In this document: piece by piece, positions 8,966-19,220 of the stretch | How positions within the stretch are numbered: position 1 is the stretch's first letter | Layout of the letters: each line of letters starts with the position of its first letter | Assembly: GCA_031272715.1 (NCBI GenBank) | Contig: JAISTH010000021.1 | Location: 1-35,605 of the forward strand | Source of the DNA: Desulfovibrio sp. | GTDB taxonomy: Bacteria > Desulfobacterota > Desulfovibrionia > Desulfovibrionales > Desulfovibrionaceae | DNA: 35,605 bases | Direction: 5' to 3' | Made by a program: the position numbers and the translations under genes | The notes under the pieces: generated by a model | Database searches by the model: none | The model's input: only the letters and a program-made list of their open reading frames with translations | Told to the model about the DNA's origin: nothing

Positions 8966-9342
8966 GCGAGGAGACCGGGGAGAGGTTCAGGGAGGGGATT
9001 CGCCTGTACGCGATCCGTTCCCGGAACGGCCGACATGCTTCTTCGACGATGCCGGGTGGTCCTTCCGCCCGTCCCCGTGGCCCGGTGGACGACGAAGGGC
9101 ATGCACAGACCAAGACCATGGGCCGCGGCCGCTCCGATTTTTGGATGTTCGGCGCCGTGTGCCCCCGGGACGGGGACGACTTCGGGATGCACCTCTCCCG
9201 TGCGAGGACGGAGATGATGGGCTTCTGCCTGCAGGCGTTCATGGAGCATCGGGACGGGCGCCCCTGCGTCATGGCCCTGGATCAGGCGGGCCGGCACAAG
9301 TCCCTGTCCATAGGCCGGTCGATTTCGGCCCCCCCGCTCTGA
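8966..9342 (+). mobile_element. IS630-type transposase remnant (DDE_3 domain)
   Basis: Fragments of an IS630-family transposase are spread over three frames. The block with the first catalytic Asp reads CFFDDAGWSFRPSPW (around 9040-9080). The clearest block runs in one frame from 9049 to 9342 and includes DFWMFGAVCPRDGDD, RARTEMMGFCLQAFMEH and CVMALDQAGRHKS. The last matches the second Asp region of DDE_3 (family pattern DNAgxHKs). The third catalytic residue and the C-terminus (PPYSPELNPxE) are missing, and the N-terminal helix-turn-helix region is not recognisable. I found no terminal inverted repeats. It is a dead insertion sequence lying between clpP and clpX. Confidence 0.7.
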
Positions 9343-9386
9343 AGGCCCGGGAGATTCTTGTGCAAGCCTGATGTTTTCCGGGGGGC

Positions 9387-9415
9387 TTGACGATAATGGG
9401 AAAGAGGTGTAGATA
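9387..9415 (+). promoter_or_regulatory. Candidate promoter for clpX-lon
   Basis: TTGACG at 9387-9392 and TAGATA at 9410-9415 are spaced by 17 bp. This would give a leader of about 480 nt before clpX. No better pair is visible closer to the gene. Confidence 0.4.
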
Positions 9416-9799
9416 TCTCCTTTTGTTCGATTTTTCCCGCACCCCGTCCTGCGGACAGGCTTGGGGATGGGCCTGCGGTGCGGGACGGGGGAACGTGCCG
9501 GAAAAACGGGCCCGAGAGGGGACATGCACGGGAACGGCGTCGACGGCCGGTTGCGGCGTGTTCCCGCCGTTCCGGCAGCTTGGAGAGGTGGTGCACACGG
9601 ATGCACACGACCTCGCGCGTTTCGCCGCATGGACGGCTTTGGGGGCGACGGAACGGGAGGCATGTACACCCCGACGGGAACGGTCCGCCCGGTGTGGGCA
9701 GAGGGGTGGCAGGAATCCTCGGGGTCGGCGCAATTCGCCGCCCATGCGCTCCGCACGGTTACGGGGGAATTCACCGGAAGAAACGAAGCAGAAGTGATG

Positions 9800-9824
9800 G
9801 GCCGCGCCCCCAGGGGGCGCGGCC
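9800..9824. repeat. 12-bp perfect inverted repeat in the clpX leader
   Basis: GGCCGCGCCCCC at 9800-9811 and its exact complement at 9813-9824 flank a single A, giving a very stable GC hairpin 80 nt upstream of the clpX start. There is no T tract. It could pause RNA polymerase or mark the end of inserted DNA. The rest of 9416-9903 shows no gene. Confidence 0.75.
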
Positions 9825-9903
9825 GCCCTTCGACAACGCGGTCGAGGCCCCGGGCCTCCCGCCCTCTCCCCGGGTTCGGGGACGCCGCCCCATGGAGGGC
9901 TTC

Positions 9904-11196
9904 ATGGCCAAGAAGAACAGCAAAACCGCCGACCGGATCATAAAGGTCTGCTCCTTCTGCGGACGCGCCGAGACGGAGGTCCACAACCTGATCGCCGAGG
10001 GGAACGCCTGCATCTGCGAGAACTGCGTGCGATCCTGCTACGACATCATCGCCCAGGACAACCAGCAGGTGGTGGAGGAGCGGGAGCATCTGCTCACCCC
10101 CCAGCAGATCAAGGACCGCCTGGACCAGTACGTGATCGGCCAGCCCGAGGCGAAGAAGGTGCTCTCCGTGGCCGTGCACAACCACTACAAGCGCGTCTTC
10201 TACGCCAACGCCCTCGGGGACGACGTGGAGCTGGAGAAGAGCAACATCCTGCTGGTGGGGCCCACCGGCAGCGGGAAGACCCTGCTGGCGAAGACCCTCG
10301 CCAAGATCCTCCGGGTGCCCTTCGCCCTCTGCGACGCCACCACCCTCACCGAGGCCGGGTACGTGGGGGAGGACGTGGAGAACATCCTCGTGCAGCTCCT
10401 CCAGAACGCCGACTACGACATGGAGAGCGCGAGCAAGGGCATCATCTACATCGACGAGATCGACAAGATCTCCCGCAAGGGGGACAGCCCCTCCATCACC
10501 CGGGACGTGTCCGGGGAGGGGGTGCAGCAGGCCCTGCTGAAGATCATCGAGGGCACCGAGGCCAACATCCCTCCCAAGGGGGGGCGCAAGCATCCCCAGC
10601 AGGAGTTCATCCGGATGAACACGGAGAACATCCTCTTCATCGTGGGGGGGGCCTTCGTGGGTCTGGACAAGATCGTGGAGGCGAGGATCAGCGGGTCGGC
10701 CATGGGCTTCGGCGCGAACGTCCGCAAGGGCGGCGAGATCCCCATGGCGGAGCTGCTGGAGAAGATCCATCCCCAGGACCTGGTGCAGTTCGGCCTGATC
10801 CCGGAGTTCGTGGGCCGGGTGCCCATCATCACCCATGTGGAGGATCTGGGCGAGGAGGATCTCATCCGCATCCTCACGGAGCCCCGCAACGCCCTGGTCC
10901 GGCAGTACCAGAAGCTCTTCCAGCTCGAGCACGTCACCCTGCGCTTCACCACCGACGCCATCAAGGCCATCGCCTCCCAGGCCATAGAGCGCAAGACGGG
11001 GGCCCGGGGCCTGCGCAACGTGATGGAGCGGATCATGCTGGACGTGATGTTCAAGCTGCCATCCCTGCCCAACGTCAGGGAGTGTCTCATCAACCAGGCC
11101 GTCATCTGCAACGGGAAGGATCCCGTCCTGCTCTACGGCGAGGACGTGCGGCCCGACGACGGCACCCCCATGGTCGAGGCCCAGGCGGCGTCCTGA
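9904..11196 (+). CDS. clpX: ATP-dependent Clp protease ATPase subunit ClpX
   Basis: ClpX is the hexameric AAA+ unfoldase that feeds tagged proteins into ClpP. The 430-residue product has the zinc-binding domain (Cys16, Cys19, Cys38, Cys41), Walker A GPTGSGKT at 119-126, pore loop GYVGED at 152-157, Walker B IIYIDE at 180-185, the RKH pore loop at 228-230 and the sensor-2 motif GARGLR. The ClpP-docking loop reads MGF at 267-269, where E. coli has IGF, and should still bind ClpP. I chose the ATG at 9904 because GGAGGG ends 4-5 nt before it; an in-frame ATG at 9892 has no spacing to that site. lon follows after 42 bp, probably in the same operon. Confidence 0.96.
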   Translation: MAKKNSKTADRIIKVCSFCGRAETEVHNLIAEGNACICENCVRSCYDIIAQDNQQVVEEREHLLTPQQIKDRLDQYVIGQPEAKKVLSVAVHNHYKRVFYANALGDDVELEKSNILLVGPTGSGKTLLAKTLAKILRVPFALCDATTLTEAGYVGEDVENILVQLLQNADYDMESASKGIIYIDEIDKISRKGDSPSITRDVSGEGVQQALLKIIEGTEANIPPKGGRKHPQQEFIRMNTENILFIVGGAFVGLDKIVEARISGSAMGFGANVRKGGEIPMAELLEKIHPQDLVQFGLIPEFVGRVPIITHVEDLGEEDLIRILTEPRNALVRQYQKLFQLEHVTLRFTTDAIKAIASQAIERKTGARGLRNVMERIMLDVMFKLPSLPNVRECLINQAVICNGKDPVLLYGEDVRPDDGTPMVEAQAAS

Positions 11197-11238
11197 GGGA
11201 AGGCGGGACCCGAAACATCCATCCAGGGACGCGCATCG

Positions 11239-13821
11239 ATGCAGGACACGACACCCCGCGACGGGAACTCGCAGCAGCCCCGCCCCGATCATCGGGCGAG
11301 GAAGAGGGGGGAAGGCTCCCCCCGTCAGGAACTTCCGCTCATGGCCCTGCGGGACATGGTCATGTTCCCCGGCCACGTGGTCCCGCTGCTGGTGGGGCGT
11401 CCGGCGTCGGTGAAGGCCGTGGACCTCGCCCAGAGGAGCCACGACAAGCGTCTGTTCCTCGTGGCCCAGAAGGACGCGAAGGTGGACGTCCCGGAGGAGG
11501 GGGACCTCTTCTCCATGGGGGTCGTCTGCCGCATCCTCCAGGTGCTGCGGCTGCCCGGGGATTCCGTCAAGGTCCTCTTCGAGGGGCTGGACAGGGCGAC
11601 CTGGACATCCCTGCGCAAGGTCGAGGGCGTGGACGTGGCGGATCTGGCCCCGGTCCAGGAGACCACGGGGGACCTGAAGGACTTCGAGAACGTGCGGGCA
11701 TCGATCCTGCAGGCCATGGAGGAGTATTCCAGGACCAACAGGCGCGTCCCCCTGGACGTGCTGAGGCACATCCGGGAGATGGACGCCCCGGGGGCCCTGG
11801 CGGACGCCGTGACCCCCTACGCCAGGGGCGAGCAGGCCCGCAGGCAGGAGATCCTCGAGTGCCTCGACATGACCGAGCGGCTGGCCAGGGCGAAGGACCT
11901 GCTCGTCGGGGAGGTCTCCATGGCCTCCGTGGACCAGTCCATAGAGCGCAACGTCCGGGTGCAGATGGACCAGCAGCAGCGGGAGTACTATCTCTCCGAG
12001 AAGATCAAGGCCATCAACAAGGAGATGGGGCGGGACGACGACCCCCAGGCCGAGGCGGAGGACCTGCTGAGGAAGGCCGAGGCCCGCAACCTTCCCGAGG
12101 ACGCGAGGAAGAGGGCCGTGGAGGAGATCAGGAAGCTGCGCCACGTCACGGCCTTCATGCCCGAGTACACCATGATCCGCAACTATGTGGACTGGATCAT
12201 GGACCTGCCCTGGAACGACCTGAAGACCATAGACATCGACATCCCCAAGGCCAGGGAGATACTGGAGAACCATCATTACGGGCTGGAGAAGCCCAAGGAG
12301 CGCATCCTCGAGTATCTGGCCGTCCAGAAGCTCTCCGGCGGACTCAGGGGGCCGATCCTCTGTTTCATAGGGCCTCCCGGGGTGGGGAAGACATCCCTTG
12401 CCAAGTCCGTGGCCAAGGCCACGGGCCGGGACCTCGTGCGGCTCTCCCTCGGGGGGGTCCGGGACGAGGCGGAGATACGGGGGCACAGGCGCACCTACGT
12501 GGGCGCGCTTCCCGGGAAGATCATCCAGTCCCTGAAGCGGGTGAAGTACAACAACCCCCTCTTCTGTCTGGACGAGCTGGACAAGGTGGCCTCGGACTAC
12601 CGGGGGGATCCCGCCGCGGCCCTGCTGGAGGTGCTGGATCCGGAGCAGAACTGCACCTTCATGGACCACTACCTTGATCTGGACTACGACCTCTCCAAGG
12701 TCTTCTTCATCACGACGGCGAACTCTCTCCACGGCATCCCCATCCCCCTGCAGGACCGGATGGAGATCATAGAGCTGTCCAGCTACCTTGAGACGGAGAA
12801 GCGGCACATCGCCAAGCGCTTCCTCATCCCCCGCCAGCTGGAGGAGCACGGCCTCAAGGAGTCCAACCTGAACATCGACGACGGGGCCCTGACGGAGATC
12901 ATCCGGTCCTACACCTCCGAGGCGGGGGTGCGGAACCTGGAGCGGGAGATCGGGGCCATCTGCCGCAAGACGGCCATACGGCTCGTGGAGACCGGGGAAG
13001 AGGTCATGGACGTGTCCGAGGCGAATCTCGGCACCCTTCTCGGCGTGAAGAAGTACCGGCTGGAGGCCCTGGAGGACAAGCCCCAGGTGGGGGTGTGCGC
13101 CGGTCTCGCCTTCAACCAGCACGGGGGGGACATATTGCTGGTGGAGACCTCGGTGGTCGGGGGATCGGGGCAGGTGGTGACCACGGGGCAGCTGGGGGAC
13201 GTGATGAAGGAGTCGGCGAAGGCGGCCCTTTCCTATGTCCGTTCCCGGGCGGAGACTCTGGGGCTGGATCCGAAGTTCCACAGGAAGGTGGACATACACG
13301 TGCACGTCCCGGACGGGGCGACGCCGAAGGACGGGCCGTCCGCGGGGATAACCCTCGCGACCTCCATCACGTCCGCGTTGCTGGGCATCCCGGTGCGCAA
13401 CGACGTGGCGATGACGGGGGAGATATCCCTGCGGGGCAGGGTGATGCCCATCGGGGGCTTGCGGGAGAAGCTTCTTGCGGCCATGCGGGGCGGCATCAAG
13501 CGCGTGCTGATGCCCAAGGACAACGAGAAGGATCTGAAGGAGGTCCCGGCGGAGGTTCTGGACGCGCTGGACATCGTCTTCGTGGAGCACGTGGACGAGG
13601 TGCTGCCCGTGGCCCTGGCGGCCACCCGGGAGGAGATATTCTCCGGCGACGGGGCGGCGGCGCGGTCCTTCAGCGCGGCGTTGCGGCCCCAGGCTCCGAA
13701 GGTGGATTCCGGGAGACCTGCGGTGCCCTTGCAGTCCCCGAGGACGCCACGCGTCCCGGCGACGCCGAGGCCCCAGACGCCGCAGCCCGGGACGAAGCGG
13801 CCCAAGTCCGGCACCGTCTGA
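11239..13821 (+). CDS. lon: ATP-dependent protease Lon (LonA type)
   Basis: Lon is a cytosolic hexameric protease that degrades misfolded and regulatory proteins. The product has 860 residues: N-terminal substrate-binding domain from about residue 31 ([19 protein letters not shown]), coiled region around 230-310, AAA+ module with Walker A GPPGVGKT at 378-385 and Walker B LFCLDELD at 441-448, then the peptidase domain. The catalytic Ser-Lys dyad is Ser701 (in PKDGPSAG) and Lys744 (in [10 protein letters not shown]), spaced 43 residues apart as in E. coli Lon. The last 55 or so residues are a Pro/Arg/Thr-rich, probably disordered tail that most Lon proteins lack. The start has only a weak upstream AGGGA. 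It is likely cotranscribed with clpX. Confidence 0.96.
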   Translation: MQDTTPRDGNSQQPRPDHRARKRGEGSPRQELPLMALRDMVMFPGHVVPLLVGRPASVKAVDLAQRSHDKRLFLVAQKDAKVDVPEEGDLFSMGVVCRILQVLRLPGDSVKVLFEGLDRATWTSLRKVEGVDVADLAPVQETTGDLKDFENVRASILQAMEEYSRTNRRVPLDVLRHIREMDAPGALADAVTPYARGEQARRQEILECLDMTERLARAKDLLVGEVSMASVDQSIERNVRVQMDQQQREYYLSEKIKAINKEMGRDDDPQAEAEDLLRKAEARNLPEDARKRAVEEIRKLRHVTAFMPEYTMIRNYVDWIMDLPWNDLKTIDIDIPKAREILENHHYGLEKPKERILEYLAVQKLSGGLRGPILCFIGPPGVGKTSLAKSVAKATGRDLVRLSLGGVRDEAEIRGHRRTYVGALPGKIIQSLKRVKYNNPLFCLDELDKVASDYRGDPAAALLEVLDPEQNCTFMDHYLDLDYDLSKVFFITTANSLHGIPIPLQDRMEIIELSSYLETEKRHIAKRFLIPRQLEEHGLKESNLNIDDGALTEIIRSYTSEAGVRNLEREIGAICRKTAIRLVETGEEVMDVSEANLGTLLGVKKYRLEALEDKPQVGVCAGLAFNQHGGDILLVETSVVGGSGQVVTTGQLGDVMKESAKAALSYVRSRAETLGLDPKFHRKVDIHVHVPDGATPKDGPSAGITLATSITSALLGIPVRNDVAMTGEISLRGRVMPIGGLREKLLAAMRGGIKRVLMPKDNEKDLKEVPAEVLDALDIVFVEHVDEVLPVALAATREEIFSGDGAAARSFSAALRPQAPKVDSGRPAVPLQSPRTPRVPATPRPQTPQPGTKRPKSGTV

Positions 13822-13830
13822 GGGTGCCGG
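13808..13830 (+). other. Hairpin spanning the lon stop codon
   Basis: CCGGCACC at 13808-13815 pairs with GGTGCCGG at 13823-13830, with the TGA stop in the 7-nt loop region. No T tract follows, so it is at best a Rho-assisted terminator or an RNA-stabilising 3' end. The stretch from here to 14224 shows no intact gene. Confidence 0.5.
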
Positions 13831-14224
13831 CGTCCGGCGCAAGGGATGTGGGGATCCCGGCGCGGACGTTCGGGAAGGCCGTTCCGGCCGAGTTCCGCGG
13901 TTTCTCCGGAGGAGGCGTCGCGGGAGAGGAAGGTTCGGGCGCATGGACGGCGTCGGCCGCCTGCCGGAGGATCCGGCGGGCGGCCGATGCCGTCTTGATC
14001 TGATATCGCGCATCGTTTCCCGCAATGCGGGGATCGTTTGGGGGCGTCCTCCGCGATGCGGGCCATCCGGCATGTCAATGCAGGGCGGAACGGCGGATCG
14101 GGCGTCCGGGATCCGGCGAAGGATTTCGGCCCCGGGCCTTGGATGCGCCGTCGCCAAGGATCGCGCCGGCACATGGGGCCGATTGCCGAACCGCCATGCC
14201 GCCGTCGGGCCATCGGCCCTGGGC

Positions 14225-14464
14225 GCGGCGGCCGCCAGCCGAAGGGACTTCCCGGCCATGCCGCGACACGTCGGCCCGGCCAAAAAATGTGTGGCCATCG
14301 TCCAAGAGCATCTGTCGGATGAACCGCGTCTTGTCCACATAGAGGGTGCCCTTTTCACGGATGAGGACAAAGCTTTGGTTGTCCTCTCTGGGCAGTCTCG
14401 GCAGGGGGGGTGGGGTCGCCGGGCATGGGCGGGGAGGCGGTGGGGCATGGGGGGCGGTGGACAT
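14225..14464 (-). pseudogene. 5' fragment of a second AAA-ATPase-like (DUF1703-type) gene
   Basis: On the minus strand an ATG at 14464 has GGGAGG 6 nt upstream, a proper translation start. After a Pro-rich stretch of about 25 residues it reads QSFVLIREKGTLYVDKTRFI and then RQMLLDDGHTFFG. This is the N-terminal signature of the AAA-ATPase-like family (LYVDKTRFI, then FLsRPRRFGKSL). After FFG the frame is lost. One base over, FLAGP and later AGKSL remain, apparently the eroded P-loop. Downstream on this strand, towards about 13960, further decayed sequence may belong to it. It is the same family as the remnant at 4549-5714 but GC-rich and representing the opposite end, so it is a separate copy. 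Confidence 0.7.
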
Positions 14465-15368
14465 GGGACGCCTCCCGGGGTTCAAGGATGGGGCGCACCG
14501 TGCATCGGGGACGGAGGACGCCGTATGCGGGGGGATCGCTCCCGCGCCTGGGCTTTGGCGCCGTCCGCCCTGCAGGCCGACCCGAAGGCCGGGGCCGCCT
14601 GGTCCGCAGGGTGCCCGACGCCACGTTTTCGAACCGACGCAGCGCAGTGTATTCCCCGGGAAAAAGAAAGTCCCCCCCCCCGCTTGCGACTTTCTCCAAA
14701 TCCGCCCAAAGAGGGATTCGCCTGCCGTCGGAATGCCTCTGCGGCCATGGCGGCGGCCGTAGACGTTGGCAACAGAAGTCGAGTTGTCCTTCCCTCCACG
14801 CAGGACAGGGCGGCATCGGGCCGCATCGTCCGAGACCGGGCGTGGATGGGACGAGGAGCCTCGAGACGGGTTCGGGCCCCATGGAGACGGTTCCCTGCAG
14901 AGGCCCATGCCGAGGGTGTGTCTCCTCCGATCGGGGAGAGGGGCGTCGCCACGTTGCGCAAGGTGCCGGCCATCGACCTCGTCACGGCGCAAGGGACCGG
15001 CGGGTGCGGGACGGGGAGTCGCAAGTGCCTTCCGGGGGCCGTTCCGGCCGACTGCTGCCTATGGGACCTGGCCGCCCGCGGACGTGCCTTGGGATCCGCC
15101 CTCGGGGCAAGCCCGTGGACAACCCTGAAGCCCGGTTCGCCGCAAGGGGTCCGCGGACGGGGCGAAGTCCGGGGATGTGGTTGTCGGCCGGGGCGATCCT
15201 TGCCCACCGTTTCCGGCTTCCCCTGGGTCTGCTGCGGGACTTGCCCCGTGCGTCCTGAAGGGCGACCGTCTCCTGCGCCGACACGGGGTTCTCCGCGGCA
15301 ACTTCCCCCGTGCGTCCTGAAGAGGGACGGCGTGATTCCGGGCCTTGGGGTTCTCCGGGATTCTCCGG
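14465..15368. other. Geneless region between the ATPase fragment and the Nudix gene
   Basis: No gene is supported. It holds a C10 homopolymer at 14672-14681 inside a 7-8 bp inverted repeat (AAAGTC/GACTTT) that, read on the minus strand, runs into T5 and could be a terminator. A degenerate direct repeat of about 60-bp period shares CCCCGTGCGTCCTGAAG (about 15244 and 15305). Confidence 0.4.
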
Positions 15369-15854
15369 CTAGATCACGCCCTTGTCCACGAGGCCCCGGA
15401 GGATGGGAAGATCCGCCGGAAGCCAGGGAAGATTCTCGGCATCGCTTCTGCCCACCCACTTGGCCGCGCTGTGTTCCCGCAGGGAGACGGCTCCGCCGGG
15501 CAAGGTGCAGAGATAGCATCGCATGGAGAGGTGGAAGGTGGGGTAGTCGTGTTCCGCGGTGTCGAAGTAGCCCCGGATGGCGATCTCGGCGTCAAGCTCC
15601 TCCCTGATCTCCCGGACCAGGGCCTCCTCGGGACTCTCGCCGGGTTCGATCTTCCCGCCGGGGAACTCCCACATGCCGGCGAACTCCCCGCCGCCCCGCT
15701 GGGTCGCGAGAATCCGCTCCCCGTCGACGATGATCGCGCCGACGACGCGGACCACCTTGAGATGGGATCCGTCCGGGGCCTTCCCCGGAATCCCGGGTGC
15801 GTCCCCGGTCCCCGGTCCCCTCGGTCCGCCGCCGTTCCTGGTCGAATCGTCCAT
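15369..15854 (-). CDS. MutT-type Nudix hydrolase
   Basis: The 161-residue product is a Nudix hydrolase, closest in pattern to MutT/8-oxo-dGTP diphosphatase, which removes oxidised nucleotides from the pool. The Nudix box is complete: Gly67, Glu73 and then REIREEL at 81-87 (pattern GX5EX7REUXEEXGU), with Asp at 88 where Gly is usual. The upstream strand IIVDGERILATQR and the block WEFPGGKIEPGE match MutT-like proteins. The first 33 residues are Gly/Pro-rich and are not part of the domain; the annotated ATG has AGGAG 11 nt upstream, so the extension may be real. The substrate cannot be assigned from sequence. It lies downstream of the glycosyltransferase on the same strand, 504 bp away. Confidence 0.88.
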   Translation of the reverse strand: MDDSTRNGGGPRGPGTGDAPGIPGKAPDGSHLKVVRVVGAIIVDGERILATQRGGGEFAGMWEFPGGKIEPGESPEEALVREIREELDAEIAIRGYFDTAEHDYPTFHLSMRCYLCTLPGGAVSLREHSAAKWVGRSDAENLPWLPADLPILRGLVDKGVI

Positions 15855-16358
15855 TGCCTGCCGTTCTCCTGTTCAGGTTGCCGCAGTCGCCTCGCCGCAG
15901 TCGCCGTCCCGTCCCTCGCGGCCCGCAAGGGTCCCAAGCCCCGCATCCTTCGGGGACGATGGGGCGTCGATCCCGAAGATCGTTCCGGAAACCCTCGCAT
16001 CAAGACCCCGTCTTCGCCTCGCCCACGTCAAGCCATCGCGTCCCGCCCCCAATGCGTGGACGGCACCGCGAACCCGACGTGCCTGGAGCGTCCCTCCGAA
16101 CGTCCCTTTTGGGCATGCATCTGGAGCATCTCTTGGGGGTGGGCCTTCGAGCGTCTTTTTTTGGATCCTCCCGAAGGAGCGTCCTTTGGTAGGCCCTTGA
16201 AGCGTCACCGCATCCCTTCGGCCATGGACGGGGCGCAGGGAGAAATTTCCATGCCCCCGGGACGCCCGCGATCACGGCCGGCCACGCCCCCGGATGCCCG
16301 TGTCGGGACATCCGCTTCCTTGACATGGGATATGTCCCCCGGATCGCGCCTCTCCAAG
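15855..16358. other. Spacer between glycosyltransferase and Nudix genes
   Basis: No gene is supported. On the minus strand there are recurring GGACGCTCC-like words (about 16090-16210). Just upstream of the Nudix start, a 14-bp direct repeat (GGCGACTGCGGCGA type) occurs twice at about 15880-15907. Confidence 0.35.
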
Positions 16359-17396
16359 TCAAACGTCGTCGGATCTCTCGTACTCGAAGGCGTCGATGTC
16401 CTGGCCGCAGTCCCGCATGACGTTCCGCAACGTCCCGTAGAGGACGTCTTCCGCATCGTGGGGGAGGACGTAGCTCTTTCCCCCGACGGCGTCGGGAGCG
16501 GACTCCAGGTGCTTGAGGATGAGCCTGCGGCACTCCCGCAGGGCCTTGCGCGTCTCCCGGTAGTCCCCCCGCTCCGCAAGGTCGACCCTGCCCTCGCCGT
16601 CTATGTCGCGGATCTCGTAGCGACGGCGGACATGGGGGGAGCGGATGCCGGAGGAGAAGAGGTAGTGGTTGATGACGAAATATCCCGGCTTGCCGTCGAG
16701 TTCGACGAAAAGCCGCTTGTGCTGGAATGTCTTGTGGAGGCCGTGCCCCTCGTATTCCGCCTCCCCGGTCCCGTCGAGTTCGGAGTCGAGGTACCCGTCC
16801 CGCAGATAGTAGTACTGGGGGAAGTCCGCGAATTGCATGCGCAGCCCGTAGTCGCCGTCCTCCGCGCCGTATTCGCCGTACTCCTCGCTCCACATGCCGA
16901 GGATGTCCGACACCCCCTCCGGGATGAATATCCCGTTCCCGATGAGGTTCGTGACGCAGATGCCGAGCACTCCGTCCTCGGTGTGCAAGGCCCCGGGGTT
17001 GGCGAGAAGGACGTCCTCGTTCTGGGCGAAGCCGAGGTTGGACACGGGGCGGCCGTGGCTCCACAGGGCGAAGAGCCTTTTCGTCCAGTCCGGGCGCAGT
17101 GGGGCGGTGTCGTTGTCGATCTTGCAGTAGACCTGCGCCTTCGTCATTTCCCAGCCGATGTTGCAGGCGCAGGCGATGCCCATGTTTTTGGGGAGGAGGA
17201 AGAGCTTGTCGATGATCCGGCCCTTGTGGAGTTCCTTGAGAGCGCGGACGAGTCCCTCGTCGCTGCCGTTGTCGACGACGGTGATCTTGAAGGGGATCGC
17301 GGTGGTGGTCTTGCGCAGTGCCAGCAGGGCCCGTTGCGTCGTCTTGAGCCTGTTGAACACGGGCATGGTGAAGTTGATGAAGGTTTCGTGTTCCAT
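16359..17396 (-). CDS. Family 2 glycosyltransferase (GT-A fold)
   Basis: The product (345 residues from the ATG at 17396) is a GT2-type glycosyltransferase. It starts with the nucleotide-sugar strand FTMPVFNRLKTTQRAL and TVVDNGSDEG at 39-48. The metal-binding DxD is Asp94-Asn95-Asp96 (YCKIDNDTAPLRPDW). The acceptor/catalytic region reads YGAEDGDYGLRM, the ED motif of this fold. The donor and acceptor are unknown; cell-surface glycans are the usual targets. The frame is open to a GTG at 17552, but the extra N-terminus is low-complexity and that GTG sits at the predicted transcription start, so I prefer 17396 even though its ribosome binding site is weak (AGG 6 nt upstream). There is no transmembrane segment. 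Confidence 0.85.
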   Translation of the reverse strand: MEHETFINFTMPVFNRLKTTQRALLALRKTTTAIPFKITVVDNGSDEGLVRALKELHKGRIIDKLFLLPKNMGIACACNIGWEMTKAQVYCKIDNDTAPLRPDWTKRLFALWSHGRPVSNLGFAQNEDVLLANPGALHTEDGVLGICVTNLIGNGIFIPEGVSDILGMWSEEYGEYGAEDGDYGLRMQFADFPQYYYLRDGYLDSELDGTGEAEYEGHGLHKTFQHKRLFVELDGKPGYFVINHYLFSSGIRSPHVRRRYEIRDIDGEGRVDLAERGDYRETRKALRECRRLILKHLESAPDAVGGKSYVLPHDAEDVLYGTLRNVMRDCGQDIDAFEYERSDDV

Positions 17397-17557
17397 GGGA
17401 GCCTGTCTTGCGGAGGGAGAGGGAGGCGCGTCTTTTTGGGGCGCATGTATGTCCGGAAGCGGCGGTTGCCGGCCCGGGTCCGTCCGGGTGCCTCTGGGGC
17501 GCGCCGGAACCGGGGAGTCGATGCTTGTGGTCTTGCTGCGGTCCCGGCGCACCCGTC

Positions 17558-17585
17558 ATGATACAGTCCGCATCCTCCGTGTCAA
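17558..17585 (-). promoter_or_regulatory. Sigma-70 promoter for the glycosyltransferase
   Basis: On the minus strand TTGACA (17585-17580) and TATCAT (17563-17558) are spaced by 16 bp. This is the best promoter match in the window. Transcription would start near 17551, leaving a leader of about 155 nt before the ATG at 17396. Confidence 0.7.
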
Positions 17586-18308
17586 GGATTGGCGCAGGGT
17601 GGAAGAGGGCGTACCACCAGGGTCCTCGGGGCCCCGGGCATCCTCCGGGCATCCCTTGTGGAGTTTTCCGTTGAGGGAGTCGTCGTCTTTCGGGCCGACG
17701 ATCCGCCATGTGGCGGGGCGTTTCGTGGCGGTGGCTTGCGACGGCGGCCCAGGAGCCCGCCACTCTTCCGCAGAGGGGGAGAACCGTGCGTTGCGGCTTC
17801 CGGCGGCACTTGGAACGCAGTGGGGGCGGGGCGTTGACGATGCGTCGCCTGGACATCGAAGGGACGTCCGGCGAGGGCATCGGCGGAGAATCGGGCATCT
17901 TCGGGGCATCGGCGGGAGGCATGGGGTCGTCCCCAAGGCGTTCCCCCGGATCCGGTGCGGAGAGAGGAGATATGCACAGGCCCCGGAGACATGCGATGCT
18001 TCCGGGGATGTGGCTTGAGGCCGGTCGAACGCACGCATGCGCATGGGGGAGATGCGGCACCGAGACGGCGTTGCGAGTCCCGCCCCGGTTCGTCCTGCGT
18101 CTTCGATGCAGCCGTGAGGTGCCGGGACGGCGGCAGGAATCGGCGGACAGGAGGGTGCGTCCGCAGGCGCATCCGCTGGCGTGTCGGTCGGGAAAGGGCG
18201 GGGCGGAGCCGTGCACTGTGGCCCGTCTCCTGCGGGAACCCAGTGTCCGGAGGAGGTCCTGGACGGCCCGCGCTCGCCTGTACGGCCCTCGGATTCCACT
18301 CAAGATTT

Positions 18309-18779
18309 TCTCGAAAGGTTCTTTAGAGATTTTCGTTTTGTCGGGGCGACCCGAAAACGGATCGGATTTCGGGGCGGGTCGTTTTCCGGCCGTTCCTCGA
18401 AGGCCTCCGGGCCGCCTTGATGGCCGACCGGAACGGGGTGGGGCAACCGGAACGCGGAGCGCGGGTCTTCCCGGGTATCCGGTGGGAGGTTCCGCCCCCC
18501 TGCCGAAATCGGACGACTTCTCAAAAGTTTCTAGAGACATGACGGATTTCGGCTCCCTTTTATGCCCTCGAAAACGGCGTAAATACTGAGTTTTTCGAAT
18601 TTGGGGTCTGCGAAAATAATGTCAATCGACTCGTTGACGCGCTCCGATAAGTATGTGTATAAGCCCCTTGCACCGCGGTTCCATCTTTTTCGTGGTGGCC
18701 TCGGGGTGCACACAAGGCAAACATGGCTTCACAGGGACGGAATTTAGAGTAAATCTCGAAAAAATTTAGAAAGTTCTCG
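18309..18779. repeat. Three copies of an AT-rich dyad-like motif
   Basis: TCTCGAAAGGTTCTTTAGAGA (18309-18329), TCTCAAAAGTTTCTAGAGA (18519-18537) and a looser form CTCGAAAAAATTTAGAAAG (from 18755) recur at 210-235 bp spacing in otherwise GC-rich DNA. The first two begin with TCTC and end with GAGA, so they are partial palindromes. They could be regulator binding sites or eroded repeats. Confidence 0.45.
18634..18663 (+). promoter_or_regulatory. Candidate promoter upstream of the autotransporter
   Basis: TTGACG at 18634-18639 and TATAAG at 18658-18663 are spaced by 18 bp. It would give a leader of about 550 nt before the autotransporter start, which is long, so the assignment is tentative. Confidence 0.4.
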
Positions 18780-19220
18780 GGCGGCCGGTTTCCGGCCCCT
18801 GAGGGCGGCGGTCGCATCCAGGCAGGGGGTTCCTTGCGCGGATCCGCCCCGTGGAGGGCGGGAGATCTCCCGAAGGCGCACATGGCCTCGGGGGGACGGG
18901 CGACACGGGGACGGGACAGGTGTTGGCGGGAACGCCGCCCCATGGGGGCGGAATCTTCGGCAATCCGAACCAGGTACTGAACGGAAAAGAGCACAACTGG
19001 CGAATTCTCCCCGGGCGCAGGGAGCATGCGAAAAAACTCAGGATGCACATGACCATGGAAGCACGCGGATAGACCGCCTTGGGGGCCCTGCCGGACATCC
19101 CGGCAGGATTCGGGGCGGCATTGGCGCATCCTCGTCCCACCGGCGAGGGTGTTCCGCGGTTTCTCTCCATCTTCCAGGATGGAGCGGTGTGCATCGATCC
19201 CTTCACCAAGGGGGCCTGAC

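Larger units (their letters stand above)
17586..19220. other. Geneless region upstream of the autotransporter
   Basis: No gene is supported over about 1.6 kb. It contains three copies of an AT-rich dyad-like motif and a candidate promoter (both listed separately), and a 6-bp hairpin TCCATC/GATGGA at 19166-19183 in the probable leader of the autotransporter mRNA. Confidence 0.4.

Noticed and set aside
8572..14448. A stop-free minus-strand frame of 1958 codons opposite clpX and lon
   Set aside because: It is the antisense of two well-conserved genes. Absence of stops follows from GC-rich codon use, and the translation has no family features except a short AAA-ATPase-like piece near 14282, which is annotated separately.
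16359..17396. The glycosyltransferase as the enzyme that glycosylates the autotransporter
   Set aside because: Known AIDA-type glycosylation uses heptosyltransferases of another family, the genes are 1.8 kb apart and divergent, and nothing in the sequence links them.
16000..18540. A minus-strand frame of 846 codons around the glycosyltransferase
   Set aside because: Another frame of the same strand carries the clear GT2 motifs; this one is Arg/Pro-rich noise.
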